Assembly (NCBI RefSeq): GCF_900188155.1
Contig: NZ_FZOG01000003.1
Coordinates: forward strand, 310,001-374,000
Source: Pseudomonas segetis
GTDB taxonomy: Bacteria; Pseudomonadota; Gammaproteobacteria; Pseudomonadales; Pseudomonadaceae
Length of the DNA stretch: 64,000 nucleotides
Direction of reading: 5' to 3'
Program-made: the position numbers and the translations under genes
Part shown: one piece after another, positions 16,470-25,667 of the stretch
Layout of the letters: every line of letters starts with the position of its first letter
Numbering within the stretch: the stretch's first letter is position 1
The notes under the pieces: model-generated
The model's database searches: none
Told to the model about the DNA's origin: nothing
What the model saw: only the letters and a program-made list of their open reading frames with translations

Positions 16470-16487
16470 TCCGTTTCTGGCGCACAC

Positions 16488-16510
16488 AAGGCCAATTGTC
16501 TGTTGGCCTT
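16488..16510 (+). terminator. Weak hairpin terminator after phoU
   Basis: An 8-bp perfect stem AAGGCCAA / TTGGCCTT with a 7-base loop, followed only by TAG. The U-tract is too short for confidence. It would partly separate phoU from the response-regulator gene. Confidence 0.4.
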
Positions 16511-16558
16511 TAGCTACTCTCCCGGACTATGCTAGTCGAGGTAGATAGGGAGGGGTAG

Positions 16559-17446
16559 ATGAGTAAAGTCCGCGTTCTGATTGTTGATGATGCAAGCTTC
16601 ATCCGTGATCTGGTCAAGAAAGGTCTGCGCGATCACTTTCCCGGTGTGCAGATCGAAGAGGCTGTGAACGGTCGTAAAGCGCTGCAATTATTGAACAAGC
16701 AGAGCATCGACCTGATCCTCTGCGACTGGGAAATGCCGGAGATGTCCGGGCTTGAACTCCTCACCTGGTGCCGCGAGCAGGATAACCTCAAGGCCACGCC
16801 GTTCATCATGGTCACCAGTCGCGGTGACAAGGAAAACGTGGTTCAGGCGATCCAGGCTGGCGTTTCGGATTTCATCGGTAAACCCTTCTCCAATGAGCAA
16901 TTGGTCACCAAGGTCAAGAAAGCATTGCATCGCGCCGGCAAGCTTGAGGCATTCGCGCCGAGCCAGAAACCTGCCAGCAATGCCTTTGCCAATGACTCGC
17001 TCGCCGCGTTGACCGGCGGCAAGGCCGAGGTGCTCAAGCCCGCTGCGCCAAGAACACCAGTGGCAACGCCAGCCCCGGTTGCCAGCCCCAAGCCGAGTGC
17101 GGCGCCTGCAGGTCGGGGCCAGGGCAGTTTGCGCCTGCCAGGTGGCAGCATGGCGTGCGTTATCAAGGCGCTGAGCCTCAAGGATGCACAGTTGCTGGTC
17201 AAGCGCGGCCAACTGTTGCCGCAAGTGCTGGAAAGTGTCGTGCTCGACCTGGAGCAGGGCGAAAGCTCAGAGATTGCCCGGCTCAATGGCTACTTGCACG
17301 CGGTTGCAGCCTTTGAGCCCAAGGCCGACAGCGAATGGTTGCTGCTGACCTTGCGCTTTGTCGACAGTGACCCGCAAAAGCTGGATTACCTTTCGCGCCT
17401 TATCGCCCGCGGCACCGCGCAAAAGCATTTCACTCCAGGCGGCTGA
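16559..17446 (+). CDS. Response regulator with PilZ-like C-terminal domain (PA5364-like)
   Basis: The receiver domain (about residues 1-125) is complete: acidic pair DD in VLIVDDASF, phosphorylated Asp in LILCDWEMPEMSG, Thr/Ser in FIMVTSRGD and Lys in FIGKPFS. A Pro/Ala-rich linker (about 135-190) leads to a roughly 100-residue beta-rich domain that I read as PilZ-like. The RxxxR c-di-GMP motif is not evident, so nucleotide binding is doubtful. No kinase gene adjoins it. The conserved position next to phoU suggests, but does not prove, a link to phosphate or surface signalling. GGGAGGGG precedes the ATG. Confidence 0.75.
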   Translation: MSKVRVLIVDDASFIRDLVKKGLRDHFPGVQIEEAVNGRKALQLLNKQSIDLILCDWEMPEMSGLELLTWCREQDNLKATPFIMVTSRGDKENVVQAIQAGVSDFIGKPFSNEQLVTKVKKALHRAGKLEAFAPSQKPASNAFANDSLAALTGGKAEVLKPAAPRTPVATPAPVASPKPSAAPAGRGQGSLRLPGGSMACVIKALSLKDAQLLVKRGQLLPQVLESVVLDLEQGESSEIARLNGYLHAVAAFEPKADSEWLLLTLRFVDSDPQKLDYLSRLIARGTAQKHFTPGG

Positions 17447-17470
17447 TAGCGCTTGCTGGCCAGCCTTTGC

Positions 17471-18958
17471 CTAGCTGGCGAGCATACGACCGCATTCTTC
17501 CAGATTGATATGCCAGCTCATGGCTTCGCGCAGGAGGTGCGGCGTGTGGCCGCCCTTGGCGCAGGCTCGCTCAAAATAGTCGAGCAGCGGGGCACGGAAA
17601 TCCGGATGCACGCAATTCTCAATGATTGTGCGGGCGCGCTCACGCGGTGCCAGGCCGCGCAGATCGGCAAGCCCCTGTTCGGTCACTAAAATATCGACGT
17701 CATGCTCGGTATGGTCGACATGGCTGACCATGGGTACCACGCTGGAAATTGCGCCAGCTTTGGCAATCGACTTGGTAACGAAAATCGCCAGGTGTGCATT
17801 GCGGGCAAAATCGCCTGAACCGCCAATGCCGTTCATCATCCTGGTGCCGCCCACGTGGGTCGAGTTGACGTTGCCGTAGATGTCGAACTCCAGGGCGGTA
17901 TTGATCCCGATGATGCCCAGGCGGCGAACCACTTCCGGGTGGTTGGAGATTTCCTGCGGGCGCAACACCAACTTTTGCTTGTACCTGTCCAGGTTGTCGA
18001 ATACATCGGCATTGCGTCGGCCAGACAAGGTGATCGAGCTGCCGGAGGCAAAGCGCAGCTTGCCTGCGTCGATCAGGTCGAATGTCGAGTCCTGCAGCAC
18101 TTCGGAATACATGCTCAGGTTCTCGAATGGCGAATCAATCAGCCCGCACATCACTGCATTGGCGATGCTGCCAATACCTGCCTGCAATGGGCCCAGTTCA
18201 TTGGTCATGCGCCCGGCGTCGACTTCAGCCTTGAAGAAATTGATCAGGTGATCGGCGATGCCCTGGGTTTCGGCATCCGGCGGCAGCACCGTCGAGGGAG
18301 AGTCAGGCTGGTTGGTGATGACAATGGCTGCAATCTTGGCCGGATCTATGACGATTGCGTTGGAGCCGATGCGCTGTTCAACCTCAACCAGTGGGATTGG
18401 GGTGCGGGTGGGCCGGTAGGTCGGGATGTATATGTCGTGCAACCCCTCCAGGTTGGGGTTGTGCGCCATGTTTATCTCGACAATGATGCGCTTGGCAAAG
18501 ACCGCGAAACTGGCTGAATTGCCCACGGATGTGGTCGGCACTATATGCCCTTGCTCGGTGATGGCTACCGCTTCAATTACCGCGATGTCGGGTAACTTGA
18601 GTTGGTGGTTGCGCAACTGTTCGACTGTTTCCGAGAGATGCTGGTCGATAAACATCACCTGTCCCTCGTTGATTGCCTTGCGCAGCGTCGAGTCGACCTG
18701 GAATGGCATGCGCCGGGCCAGAACACCGGCCTCGGTCAGCTGTTTATCCAGATCGTTGCCCAGGCTTGCACCTGTCATCAAGGTAATTTGCAGTGGCTGC
18801 ATGCGGGCGCGCTCGGCCAGCGCCTGGGGCACCGCCTTGGCTTCGCCTGCACGGGTAAACCCGCTCATCCCGACCGTCATTCCGTCCTCAATTAACAGCG
18901 CGGCGTCCTGCGCGCTCATTACTTTGTCTAGTAGGTCGGGGCGACGAACACGATTCAT
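17471..18958 (-). CDS. Acetyl-CoA hydrolase/transferase family protein (probable acyl-CoA:carboxylate CoA-transferase)
   Basis: A class I CoA-transferase resembling succinyl-CoA:acetate or propionyl-CoA:succinate enzymes (AarC/ScpC/Cat1 group). It moves CoA between an acyl-CoA and a free carboxylate. Supporting segments are DGMTVGMSGFTRAGEAKAVP near the start, ITLMTGASLGND, GIGSIANAVMCGL, and NLSMYSEVLQDSTFDLID, whose Glu is at the position of the catalytic glutamate in this family. The C-terminal part has GGSGDFARNAHLAIF and VSHVDHTEHDVDILVTEQG. The start at 18958 has GAGGA upstream; residues are 495. It is a single gene, with its 3' end close to the response regulator's. The exact substrate pair is unknown. 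Confidence 0.88.
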   Translation of the reverse strand: MNRVRRPDLLDKVMSAQDAALLIEDGMTVGMSGFTRAGEAKAVPQALAERARMQPLQITLMTGASLGNDLDKQLTEAGVLARRMPFQVDSTLRKAINEGQVMFIDQHLSETVEQLRNHQLKLPDIAVIEAVAITEQGHIVPTTSVGNSASFAVFAKRIIVEINMAHNPNLEGLHDIYIPTYRPTRTPIPLVEVEQRIGSNAIVIDPAKIAAIVITNQPDSPSTVLPPDAETQGIADHLINFFKAEVDAGRMTNELGPLQAGIGSIANAVMCGLIDSPFENLSMYSEVLQDSTFDLIDAGKLRFASGSSITLSGRRNADVFDNLDRYKQKLVLRPQEISNHPEVVRRLGIIGINTALEFDIYGNVNSTHVGGTRMMNGIGGSGDFARNAHLAIFVTKSIAKAGAISSVVPMVSHVDHTEHDVDILVTEQGLADLRGLAPRERARTIIENCVHPDFRAPLLDYFERACAKGGHTPHLLREAMSWHINLEECGRMLAS

Positions 18959-19189
18959 GCAAATCCTCAGGCAGGCCATAAATTAAGGGCCCGCAGTCTA
19001 GGCCCACATGGCCATAAAACCTCTAGTACCAAAGTCCAATGGAAAGCTCTATTGCAGGGGTTTTGGGCGACCGGTCGTCGGTTGTGGTAGAGATACAGCG
19101 CACATCTTTGGACAAAGCATCTCGTGCCACGTCTGTGTGGCTGCTAATCTGCCGATTCCGGACACTGAAAAATATAAGATCCGAACGAT

Positions 19190-20086
19190 ATGCTAGGGCG
19201 CTTACTACTTCTCTTCAGTTTTATGACTGTGGCCGTTGATGCTGCGGCCGTGACAATCTACAAGTACACCGATGCCAATGGCGTGGTGACCTACACCGAC
19301 CAAAAGGCCGCCGGTGCGCAGGTGTTTGTGTTCCGTGACCGTATGGTTGAGAGCCTCGACAGCGAGGTAAAGCTGGAGACCCTCAAGCATGCTGCCGGTG
19401 AAACCCTGTTGGTGCGCAACGACCTCTATGCGCCGGTTCAGATCGAACTGAGCATCAACAACGCCGAGAACGCCGCTGGTGTGCCTGATAAGCCAATCAG
19501 CTGGATCCTGGCGCCGCGCAGCAAGATTCGCCTGGCCACGCTGGCGCCCTTGGATGCCAGCAAGCCGCTGCGCTACAAAACCAAGCTACGTTACGCCATG
19601 GGCGACCCACGGTTGATCCCGACGCAAAAGAAGTATCCGCTGCCTTGGCGTGGTGGCCCGTTTAGCCTGAGTCAAGGGGCCAACGGCAAGTACAGCCACT
19701 TCGGGCCTAAAGGCCGCTATGCATTGGATATCGCCATGCCTGAAGGCACGCCTATTGTCGCGGCGCGCGCAGGTGTTGTGGTCAAGATCGAGAACCAGCA
19801 GAGCGGGCGCGGCAACAACCCGGCCGGCAACTTCGTTCGGGTGCTGCACAAGGACGGCACCATGGGCGTGTACCTGCACTTGATGAAAGGCTCGGTCAAG
19901 GTTGCCGAAGGTACGCACGTCAAGGTTGGCACACCGCTGGCGCTCTCGGGTAATACCGGCAATAGCACCGGCCCGCACTTGCACTTTGTGATCCAGCGCA
20001 ATGTCGGCCTGGCCCTGGAGTCGATTCCTTTCGACTTCTCGCAGCCAGTCAATACCCTGCCGAACTTTGCCGTGGGCGGCGATTAG
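19190..20086 (+). CDS. Exported M23 (LytM) peptidase with N-terminal DUF4124
   Basis: A predicted periplasmic zinc endopeptidase of the LytM type, which cleaves or helps cleave peptidoglycan cross-links. A signal peptide (about residues 1-20) is followed by a DUF4124 segment (IYKYTDANGVVTYTDQKA). A beta-rich middle precedes the M23 domain from about residue 155. The zinc ligands appear intact: HFGPKGRYALDIAMPEG supplies H and D, and TGPHLHFVIQ supplies the HxH. It is 298 residues. No strong ribosome site is visible at the ATG at 19190, so the start is less certain. It diverges from the CoA-transferase gene. Confidence 0.85.
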   Translation: MLGRLLLLFSFMTVAVDAAAVTIYKYTDANGVVTYTDQKAAGAQVFVFRDRMVESLDSEVKLETLKHAAGETLLVRNDLYAPVQIELSINNAENAAGVPDKPISWILAPRSKIRLATLAPLDASKPLRYKTKLRYAMGDPRLIPTQKKYPLPWRGGPFSLSQGANGKYSHFGPKGRYALDIAMPEGTPIVAARAGVVVKIENQQSGRGNNPAGNFVRVLHKDGTMGVYLHLMKGSVKVAEGTHVKVGTPLALSGNTGNSTGPHLHFVIQRNVGLALESIPFDFSQPVNTLPNFAVGGD

Positions 20087-20140
20087 CTAGCCTCGCAGGC
20101 AACCAAGCATGCCGAGCTTCAATCTATGTCCCTGGCAAAT

Positions 20141-20172
20141 ACCCCAAAGCGCCATAAGTGGTGCTTTGGGGT
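20141..20172. terminator. Hairpin between convergent genes (M23 peptidase / CorC-HlyC protein)
   Basis: A 13-bp stem with one G-U pair (ACCCCAAAGCGCC / GGTGCTTTGGGGT) and a 6-base loop lies between two genes that converge. It lacks a long U-tract on either strand, so it may work as a weak bidirectional terminator or RNA 3'-end block. Confidence 0.55.
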
Positions 20173-20238
20173 GTGCTTGGTTTGATTGCGGGTTGTGTCG
20201 CGAGTGGTTGGCGGGCTGGACTGCGGCCAATCAACCGC

Positions 20239-21579
20239 TCAGTTCAACTTGACCACTTTGGCCAGCACTATCTTTGGCCCTTTCATCTTCTTGACGATGA
20301 TGCGCAGGCCTTCGACTTCGAGCACTTCCTCTTCCTCGGGCATGCGCTTGAGCGTTTCGTAGATCAGCCCGGCCAGGGTCTCGGCCTCGATATGGTCGAG
20401 GTCGATATTAAGCAGCCGCTCGACCTTGAACAGGGGCGTATCGCCGCGTACCAGCAGTTTGCCTGGCTGGTAGGCGAGGATGCCGCGCTCGGTCTTGCGA
20501 TGTTCATCCTGAATGTCGCCAACCAGGGCTTCGAGTACGTCTTCCATGGTCAGGTAACCAATCACCTTGCCGTCTGCTTCTTCAACCAGGGCGAAGTGCG
20601 AGCCGCCCATGCGGAACTGCTCCAGCAGGTCGGACAGGGGCATATGGCGACTGACCCGTTCCAGCGGGTGCATCAGGTCGCCAATCTTCAGTGCCGAAGG
20701 CAGCATCTCCAGCAACGACAAATGCAGCAGCAGGTCCTTGATGTGCAGCACGCCGACAAACTCGCCCTGGGTTTCATCGTAGATCGGGAAGCGGCTGTAC
20801 TTGTGGCGGCGGAATACGCTGAAAACTTCATCCAGCGGCGCATGCAGGTCGATGTAGACCAGGTCTTCACGGGAGTTGGCCCAGTCGACCACCTCCAGCT
20901 CGCCAAGCTCAACGGCCGAGGCCAGCACGCGCATGTCCTGATCGCTCGGGTCGCGAGCGCGGCTCGAGTGCAAGATCAACTTGAGCTCGTCGCGGCTGTA
21001 ATGGTGTTCGTGATGTGCGCCAGGCTCACCCTGGCCTGCAATGCGCAAAATCGCATTGGCACTGGCATTAAGCAGGAAGATCGCCGGATACATCGCCCAG
21101 TAGAACAGGTACAGCGGCCCGGCAGTCCATAGCGACAGCAGCTCTGGCTTACGAATTGCCCATGATTTTGGCGCCAGCTCGCCGATGACGATATGCAGGT
21201 AGGAAATAATGAAGAAAGCGCTGAAAAAGGCGATGCCACTCACCAGTTTGGGTGAGTCTATGCCCAGGCTTGCGAGCAAGGGTTCGAGCACCTGTGCGAA
21301 TGCTGGCTCACCGACCCAGCCAAGGCCCAGCGAGGCCAGGGTAATGCCCAATTGGCAGGCCGATAGGTAGGCGTCTAGTTGATTGTGGACGGTGCGCAGG
21401 ATATGCCCGCGCCATCCATTCCTGGCGGCGAGTGTTTCAACCTTGGTCGAGCGCAGTTTGACCATGGCAAATTCTGCGGCAACGAAGAAGCCGTTAAGCA
21501 GAACCAGAAACAGAGCGAACAAAATGAGGCCGAAGTCGGCAAAGTAGCTTGCAGCAGAGTAACCAGTCGAGGGGTCCAT
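20239..21579 (-). CDS. Membrane protein of the CorC/HlyC (DUF21-CBS-CorC) family
   Basis: A 446-residue inner-membrane protein related to E. coli PaeA/YtfL and to magnesium/cobalt-efflux proteins. The DUF21 membrane domain (about residues 10-200) has four helices and the motif FVAAEFAMVKLRSTKVETLA. Two CBS domains follow (LVYIDLHAPLDEVFSVFRRH with FVGVLHIKDLLLH; HMPLSDLLEQFRMGG with VIGYLTMEDVLEALVGDIQDE). The CorC_HlyC domain ends the protein (DTPLFKVERLLNIDL to VLAKVVKLN). Transport of polyamines, Mg or Co is reported for relatives; no specific substrate can be read here. It lies just downstream of phoR with a 127-bp gap. Confidence 0.88.
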   Translation of the reverse strand: MDPSTGYSAASYFADFGLILFALFLVLLNGFFVAAEFAMVKLRSTKVETLAARNGWRGHILRTVHNQLDAYLSACQLGITLASLGLGWVGEPAFAQVLEPLLASLGIDSPKLVSGIAFFSAFFIISYLHIVIGELAPKSWAIRKPELLSLWTAGPLYLFYWAMYPAIFLLNASANAILRIAGQGEPGAHHEHHYSRDELKLILHSSRARDPSDQDMRVLASAVELGELEVVDWANSREDLVYIDLHAPLDEVFSVFRRHKYSRFPIYDETQGEFVGVLHIKDLLLHLSLLEMLPSALKIGDLMHPLERVSRHMPLSDLLEQFRMGGSHFALVEEADGKVIGYLTMEDVLEALVGDIQDEHRKTERGILAYQPGKLLVRGDTPLFKVERLLNIDLDHIEAETLAGLIYETLKRMPEEEEVLEVEGLRIIVKKMKGPKIVLAKVVKLN

Positions 21580-21706
21580 ACAGGATTCAGATAGCTAATG
21601 ACCGCTAAAGGTTGGGGGCAGATGGTTCGCTTTGCAAGCCTGGTATCAGACTAAATTGCGTTGCGGTTTACCGCTGCTATTAAGATCCAGGCTCGAACGC
21701 GCGGCG

Positions 21707-23014
21707 CTAGGGACGTGGGCGCACCACCTGCATGGGCGGGAAATTGCAGGTGAAGGTACTGCCCTGGCCTTGAGTGCTCTTGATATCAAGCAGGGCGCGG
21801 TGACGCAGCAGTACATGCTTGACGATGGCCAGGCCCAGCCCGGTTCCGCCGGTGCTGCTGGCGCGACTGGAGTCCACGCGATAAAAGCGCTCGGTCAGGC
21901 GCGGCAGATGCTTGGCTTCAATGCCCGGTCCGGTGTCCTGCACCGATAAATGGGCGCCGCTGGCATCGCCCCACCAGCGGATATGAATCTGGCCTTGTCC
22001 GGGGGTGTATTTCACCGCATTGAACACCAGGTTGGAGAATGCGCTGCGCAGTTCGGCTTCGCTGCCCTTGAGCTTCAGTTGCGGTTCCACTTGCAGCGTA
22101 ATCTGGTGCTTTTGTTCGCCTGAAAGGGCCTGGGCATCGCTTTTTATCGATTGCAGCATCAGCTCAATATCGACCGGGTGATTGTCCGATGGATAGTCAG
22201 TGGCCTCCAGCTTGGCCAAGAGCAGCAGGTCATTGAGCAGGTTCTGCATACGCCCGCCTTGCTCCTGCATCTGCTTCAGCGCCCGGGTCCAGCGCGGGTT
22301 TACCGCTTCGACATTGTCGAGCATGGTTTCCAGATAACCGGCGATCACGGTCAACGGGGTGCGCAGCTCATGGGAAACATTGGCCACGAAGTCTTTGCGC
22401 ATTTGTTCGAGCTGGTACAGGCGGGTCACATCGCGTACCAGCAGCAGGTGTTCGTGATTACCGTAACGGGTGATCTGGATCTGTAGCCGGCGTCGATCGG
22501 TCAGGGGTGACGGCAAATCAAGCGGGTCATGGAAGTTGTTGCTCTCGAAGTATTCCTTAAAGCGTGGGTCGCGCACCAGGTTGGTGATGGGCTGGCCGCT
22601 GTCCTGGGGGGTTTTAAGGCCCAGCAGCGTCTCGGCGGCGATGTTCCACCAATCCAGGTTGCCCTGGCTGTCGAGCATGATCACCGCATCCTTGAGGGCC
22701 GCGGTTGACTCCTGGACCCGGTCGATGACCGCTTGCAGGCGACCACGCACTTTCTGGTCGCGGCGTTGCAGGTGATAAATACTGTCGAAGACTTCGCCCC
22801 ACATGCCGTAGCCGTCCGGCGGTGGCTCGTCAGGTTTGTGCTCTTGCAGCCATTTGTGCAGGCGCAGCAACTGGCTCAATGTCCAACCCAGATGACCGGC
22901 CAGGCCAATGACCAGGGCCCAGGCGTATTCGCCAGTCACCAAGCCGACCAGCAAGCATGCACTGACCAGTAACAGGAGGCGGCGCAACACTGCGCCATGC
23001 CAGTTTCTATTCAC
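21707..23014 (-). CDS. phoR: Phosphate-regulon sensor histidine kinase PhoR
   Basis: PhoR senses phosphate status through the Pst complex and PhoU and phosphorylates PhoB. The 435 residues comprise two N-terminal membrane helices (about 10-50), a PAS domain (about 95-200, DAVIMLDSQGNLDWWNIAAE), the HisKA box with the phosphorylated His in FVANVSHELRTPLT, and an ATPase domain with N-box (LRSAFSNLVFNAVKYTP), G1 (VQDTGPGIEAKHL) and G2 (STGGTGLGLAIVKH). Translation appears to start at GTG 23014. It lies 78 bp after phoB on the same strand. Confidence 0.96.
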   Translation of the reverse strand: MNRNWHGAVLRRLLLLVSACLLVGLVTGEYAWALVIGLAGHLGWTLSQLLRLHKWLQEHKPDEPPPDGYGMWGEVFDSIYHLQRRDQKVRGRLQAVIDRVQESTAALKDAVIMLDSQGNLDWWNIAAETLLGLKTPQDSGQPITNLVRDPRFKEYFESNNFHDPLDLPSPLTDRRRLQIQITRYGNHEHLLLVRDVTRLYQLEQMRKDFVANVSHELRTPLTVIAGYLETMLDNVEAVNPRWTRALKQMQEQGGRMQNLLNDLLLLAKLEATDYPSDNHPVDIELMLQSIKSDAQALSGEQKHQITLQVEPQLKLKGSEAELRSAFSNLVFNAVKYTPGQGQIHIRWWGDASGAHLSVQDTGPGIEAKHLPRLTERFYRVDSSRASSTGGTGLGLAIVKHVLLRHRALLDIKSTQGQGSTFTCNFPPMQVVRPRP

Positions 23015-23092
23015 CTAAGGCTCATCCGCCAAGCAATCCTTTTGCGTATCGCCGATAACGAAGGCGATGTGGGTTGATCAATTCAGCCAGGT

Positions 23093-23782
23093 TCAGCTTT
23101 TGGTGGAGAAACGATATCCGGTGCCGCGCACGGTTTGTACTAGATTTTCGTAGACCTCGCCCAGTGCTTTGCGCAGGCGCCGGATATGCACGTCGACCGT
23201 GCGCTCTTCCACGTAGACGTTGCCGCCCCAAACCTGGTCGAGCAGTTGGCCACGGGTGTAGGCGCGTTCCTGGTGGGTCATGAAGAACTGTAGCAAGCGG
23301 TATTCGGTCGGGCCCATTTCCGCCGGTTTGCCATCGATGGTCACCCGGTGGCTGACCGGATCGAGCAGCAGGCCACCAATTTCGATAGGGCCTTCACTGT
23401 CACTTGGTCCTGCACGGCGCAACACGGCCTTGAGCCGCGCAACCAGCTCTCGCGGCGAAAACGGCTTGGTGATGTAGTCATCCGCGCCAACTTCCAGGCC
23501 CTGGATCTTGTTGTCTTCCTCGCCCTTGGCGGTGAGCATGATGATCGGAATATCCCCGGTCATCTCGTCACGCTTGAGGCGCCGCGCCAGCTCTATGCCT
23601 GATGTGCCCGGCAGCATCCAGTCGAGCAGAATCAAATCGGGCTTACGGTCAACGATGATGCTGTGGGCTTGTTGGGTATTTTCAGCTTCCAGGCATTCAT
23701 AGCCCGCCATCTCCAGAGCGACCGCAATCATTTCGCGGATTGGAGCTTCGTCATCGACGATCAGGATATTCTTGCCAACCAT
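23093..23782 (-). CDS. phoB: Phosphate-regulon response regulator PhoB
   Basis: PhoB activates pst and other phosphate-starvation genes. The receiver domain has the acidic pocket in ILIVDDEAP, phospho-Asp in [13 protein letters not shown] and Lys in [11 protein letters not shown]. The C-terminal winged helix (about residues 130-229) contains [22 protein letters not shown] and [18 protein letters not shown]. The start was placed at 23782, giving 229 residues, the standard PhoB size, with GAGGCGGG upstream. A further in-frame ATG at 23821 lies inside the promoter. A PHO box precedes it, consistent with autoactivation. Confidence 0.97.
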   Translation of the reverse strand: MVGKNILIVDDEAPIREMIAVALEMAGYECLEAENTQQAHSIIVDRKPDLILLDWMLPGTSGIELARRLKRDEMTGDIPIIMLTAKGEEDNKIQGLEVGADDYITKPFSPRELVARLKAVLRRAGPSDSEGPIEIGGLLLDPVSHRVTIDGKPAEMGPTEYRLLQFFMTHQERAYTRGQLLDQVWGGNVYVEERTVDVHIRRLRKALGEVYENLVQTVRGTGYRFSTKS

Positions 23783-23835
23783 GGTTCCCGCCTCGGTAGG
23801 TTCAACTGTCATGCGCTGCATTAGATAACGGAATT

Positions 23836-23853
23836 ATTGCAGTCATATGACAG
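23836..23853 (-). promoter_or_regulatory. PHO box upstream of phoB
   Basis: On the minus strand CTGTCAT, four spacer bases, CTGCAAT: an 18-bp PHO box whose first half is a perfect match and whose second deviates at two positions. TATCTA about 8 bp downstream may be the -10. It implies positive autoregulation of phoB-phoR. Confidence 0.75.
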
Positions 23854-23897
23854 AAAAACGCAGCGCGCCGATAAATCAGCGCTGCAAAGGGCTTTCG

Positions 23898-24806
23898 TCA
23901 GGCCGCTACTGGTGCCGCGCGCAGCGCGTAATCGGCGACCAGGCCAATAAAAATGGCCAGTCCGGCCCAGTGGTTATGCAAAAACGCCTTGAAGCAGGCC
24001 ATGGGTTCGCGCTCGCGCGTGCTCCAGAACTCCCAGGCAAAACAGCCCGCAGCGACCAACAAGCCCAGGTGGAAACAGATTCCCAGCTCGAAACGCGCAG
24101 CGGCCATGAGCAGGCACAACAGGGCCAGGCCCTGCAGTGTGGCAATGATGATGCGATCGGCTTCACCAAACAGAATGGCCGTAGACTTGACCCCGATCTT
24201 TAAATCGTCCTCGCGGTCGGCCATGGCGTAATAGGTGTCGTAGGCGACTGTCCACAGCAGGTTGGCGATATACAGCAGCCAGGCTTCGGGTGGAACCTGG
24301 CCGGTTTCTGCGGTGAACGCCATCGGCATGCCCCAGGAGAACGCCGCGCCCAGCACCACCTGTGGATAAAAGGTGTAGCGCTTCATAAAGGGGTAGCACG
24401 CCGCCAGTGCAACGCCACCAAATGACAGCCAGATGGTCGCCGGGTTGGTGAACAGCACCAGGATGAAACTCAGCGCCACCAATATGGCAAAGAAGATCAA
24501 TGCCTCGCGTGGACTGATCTTGCCGCTGGCCAATGGTCGTTGCTTGGTGCGTTTGACGTGCCCGTCGAAGTTGCGATCGGCATAATCGTTGATGACGCAG
24601 CCGGCGGCGCGCATCAGTATCACGCCGAATACGAAGATAAACAGGTTCTTCAGGCTCGGCATGCCTTCAGCTGCGACCCACAGCGCCCACAGGGTTGGCC
24701 AGAGCAGCAAATAGATGCCGATTGGCTTGTCCATGCGCGTGAGTTGAATAAAGTCCCAGCAGCGCGGGTGCAGGCGATTGAGTGATTGCAGCAGGCGGCT
24801 ATACAT
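23898..24806 (-). CDS. ubiA: 4-hydroxybenzoate polyprenyltransferase UbiA
   Basis: UbiA attaches the polyprenyl tail to 4-hydroxybenzoate in the membrane, the second step of ubiquinone synthesis. The 302-residue, multi-helix protein has both Asp-rich, Mg-binding motifs of the family: [24 protein letters not shown] (about residues 72-95) and [18 protein letters not shown] (about 190-207). It lies 197 bp downstream of ubiC on the same strand, giving a ubiC-ubiA unit as in other pseudomonads. phoB follows 115 bp later with its own promoter. Confidence 0.96.
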   Translation of the reverse strand: MYSRLLQSLNRLHPRCWDFIQLTRMDKPIGIYLLLWPTLWALWVAAEGMPSLKNLFIFVFGVILMRAAGCVINDYADRNFDGHVKRTKQRPLASGKISPREALIFFAILVALSFILVLFTNPATIWLSFGGVALAACYPFMKRYTFYPQVVLGAAFSWGMPMAFTAETGQVPPEAWLLYIANLLWTVAYDTYYAMADREDDLKIGVKSTAILFGEADRIIIATLQGLALLCLLMAAARFELGICFHLGLLVAAGCFAWEFWSTREREPMACFKAFLHNHWAGLAIFIGLVADYALRAAPVAA

Positions 24807-25003
24807 CGAGCGCTTTCTCCGTGGCAGTTGCGCGGATTATACGGACAGTGCGAGCAAATGCCCGACACAGATGCAGAACCTGTGAAAGCTAGCGCACAGG
24901 GTATGGATTGCCAACCGCAGCCCTGGATGCTGCATGACGGAGGCGGGCAGTGCGAATCAGGTGGCGATCCCGAGTATTGAAGTCAGGTGATCGCGACCAG
25001 GGT

Positions 25004-25576
25004 TCAGGGCTGATCGACCTGTGCGGCAGCCCAGAATGCAGGCAAGAATACTTCCGCGACCAGAATCGCCAGTGTGCCCCGGCTAAAGCACGAGCGCCGC
25101 GCCCACAGGCGCTGTGCGCGTACCTCGGCGGGCACGCAGGCCGCTGGATAATGGCAGGCTTGCAGTTCACCGCGATCAAACGCATGGTCACTGAACAGCA
25201 ATTCGCCGAGTGAGCGCGTGCCGAGTTGTGCCAGCGCCAGCCCTGAGCCTTCGAGCGCACTGCGTGGGCTTACGCTGCGGGCGAACACCCAGGGTTCGCC
25301 ATGGCCACGCAAATACACTTCGCGCACCCAGCCCTGGCTGCCATCTGCAACGCCTAGGGCAGCGCACTCATCATGGCGCATGCGCTGCCAGCCTTCGCTG
25401 ATGGGCGTCACGCTGAAATGATCGGCAGACAGGCCGATCAACCTTTGAGTCAGCGAATCCTGGTTAACAAACAGCCAATCGTGCACCTGGATGCTCGGCG
25501 AGGGCTGTAGCTGGCTGGCGGTAAACCAGCGCGGTGGATGGGCTAGCGCAGCCTGTGGCACAAGATTGATCGGCAC
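25004..25576 (-). CDS. ubiC: Chorismate pyruvate-lyase UbiC
   Basis: UbiC converts chorismate to 4-hydroxybenzoate and pyruvate, the entry to ubiquinone. Family features in the 190 residues include LIGLSADHFSVTPISEGWQRMRHDE (Arg binding chorismate), REVYLRGHGEPWVFARSVSP and the C-terminal RRSCFSRGTLAILVAEVFLPAFW with the conserved Arg and Glu. The start is not secure: the GTG at 25576 lacks a good ribosome site, though no better start is seen before the conserved region. First gene of the ubiC-ubiA pair. Confidence 0.92.
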   Translation of the reverse strand: MPINLVPQAALAHPPRWFTASQLQPSPSIQVHDWLFVNQDSLTQRLIGLSADHFSVTPISEGWQRMRHDECAALGVADGSQGWVREVYLRGHGEPWVFARSVSPRSALEGSGLALAQLGTRSLGELLFSDHAFDRGELQACHYPAACVPAEVRAQRLWARRSCFSRGTLAILVAEVFLPAFWAAAQVDQP

Positions 25577-25667
25577 GGGGTTGGGTCTTGAGTGCTTTGG
25601 AGGTGCGCGAGTTTATCACGCACACCGTCAACCTCTGAACAATGTAGCGAGCGCAGTGGTTTGTAAC

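Noticed and set aside
7368-19037. A shared element with CTAGTA and AAAGT upstream of the TRAP genes (7368-7392, reverse) and of the CoA-transferase gene (about 19020-19037), perhaps one acetate or carboxylate regulator site
   Set aside because: The distance between the two half-motifs differs (9 versus 2 bp), so the likeness is probably chance.
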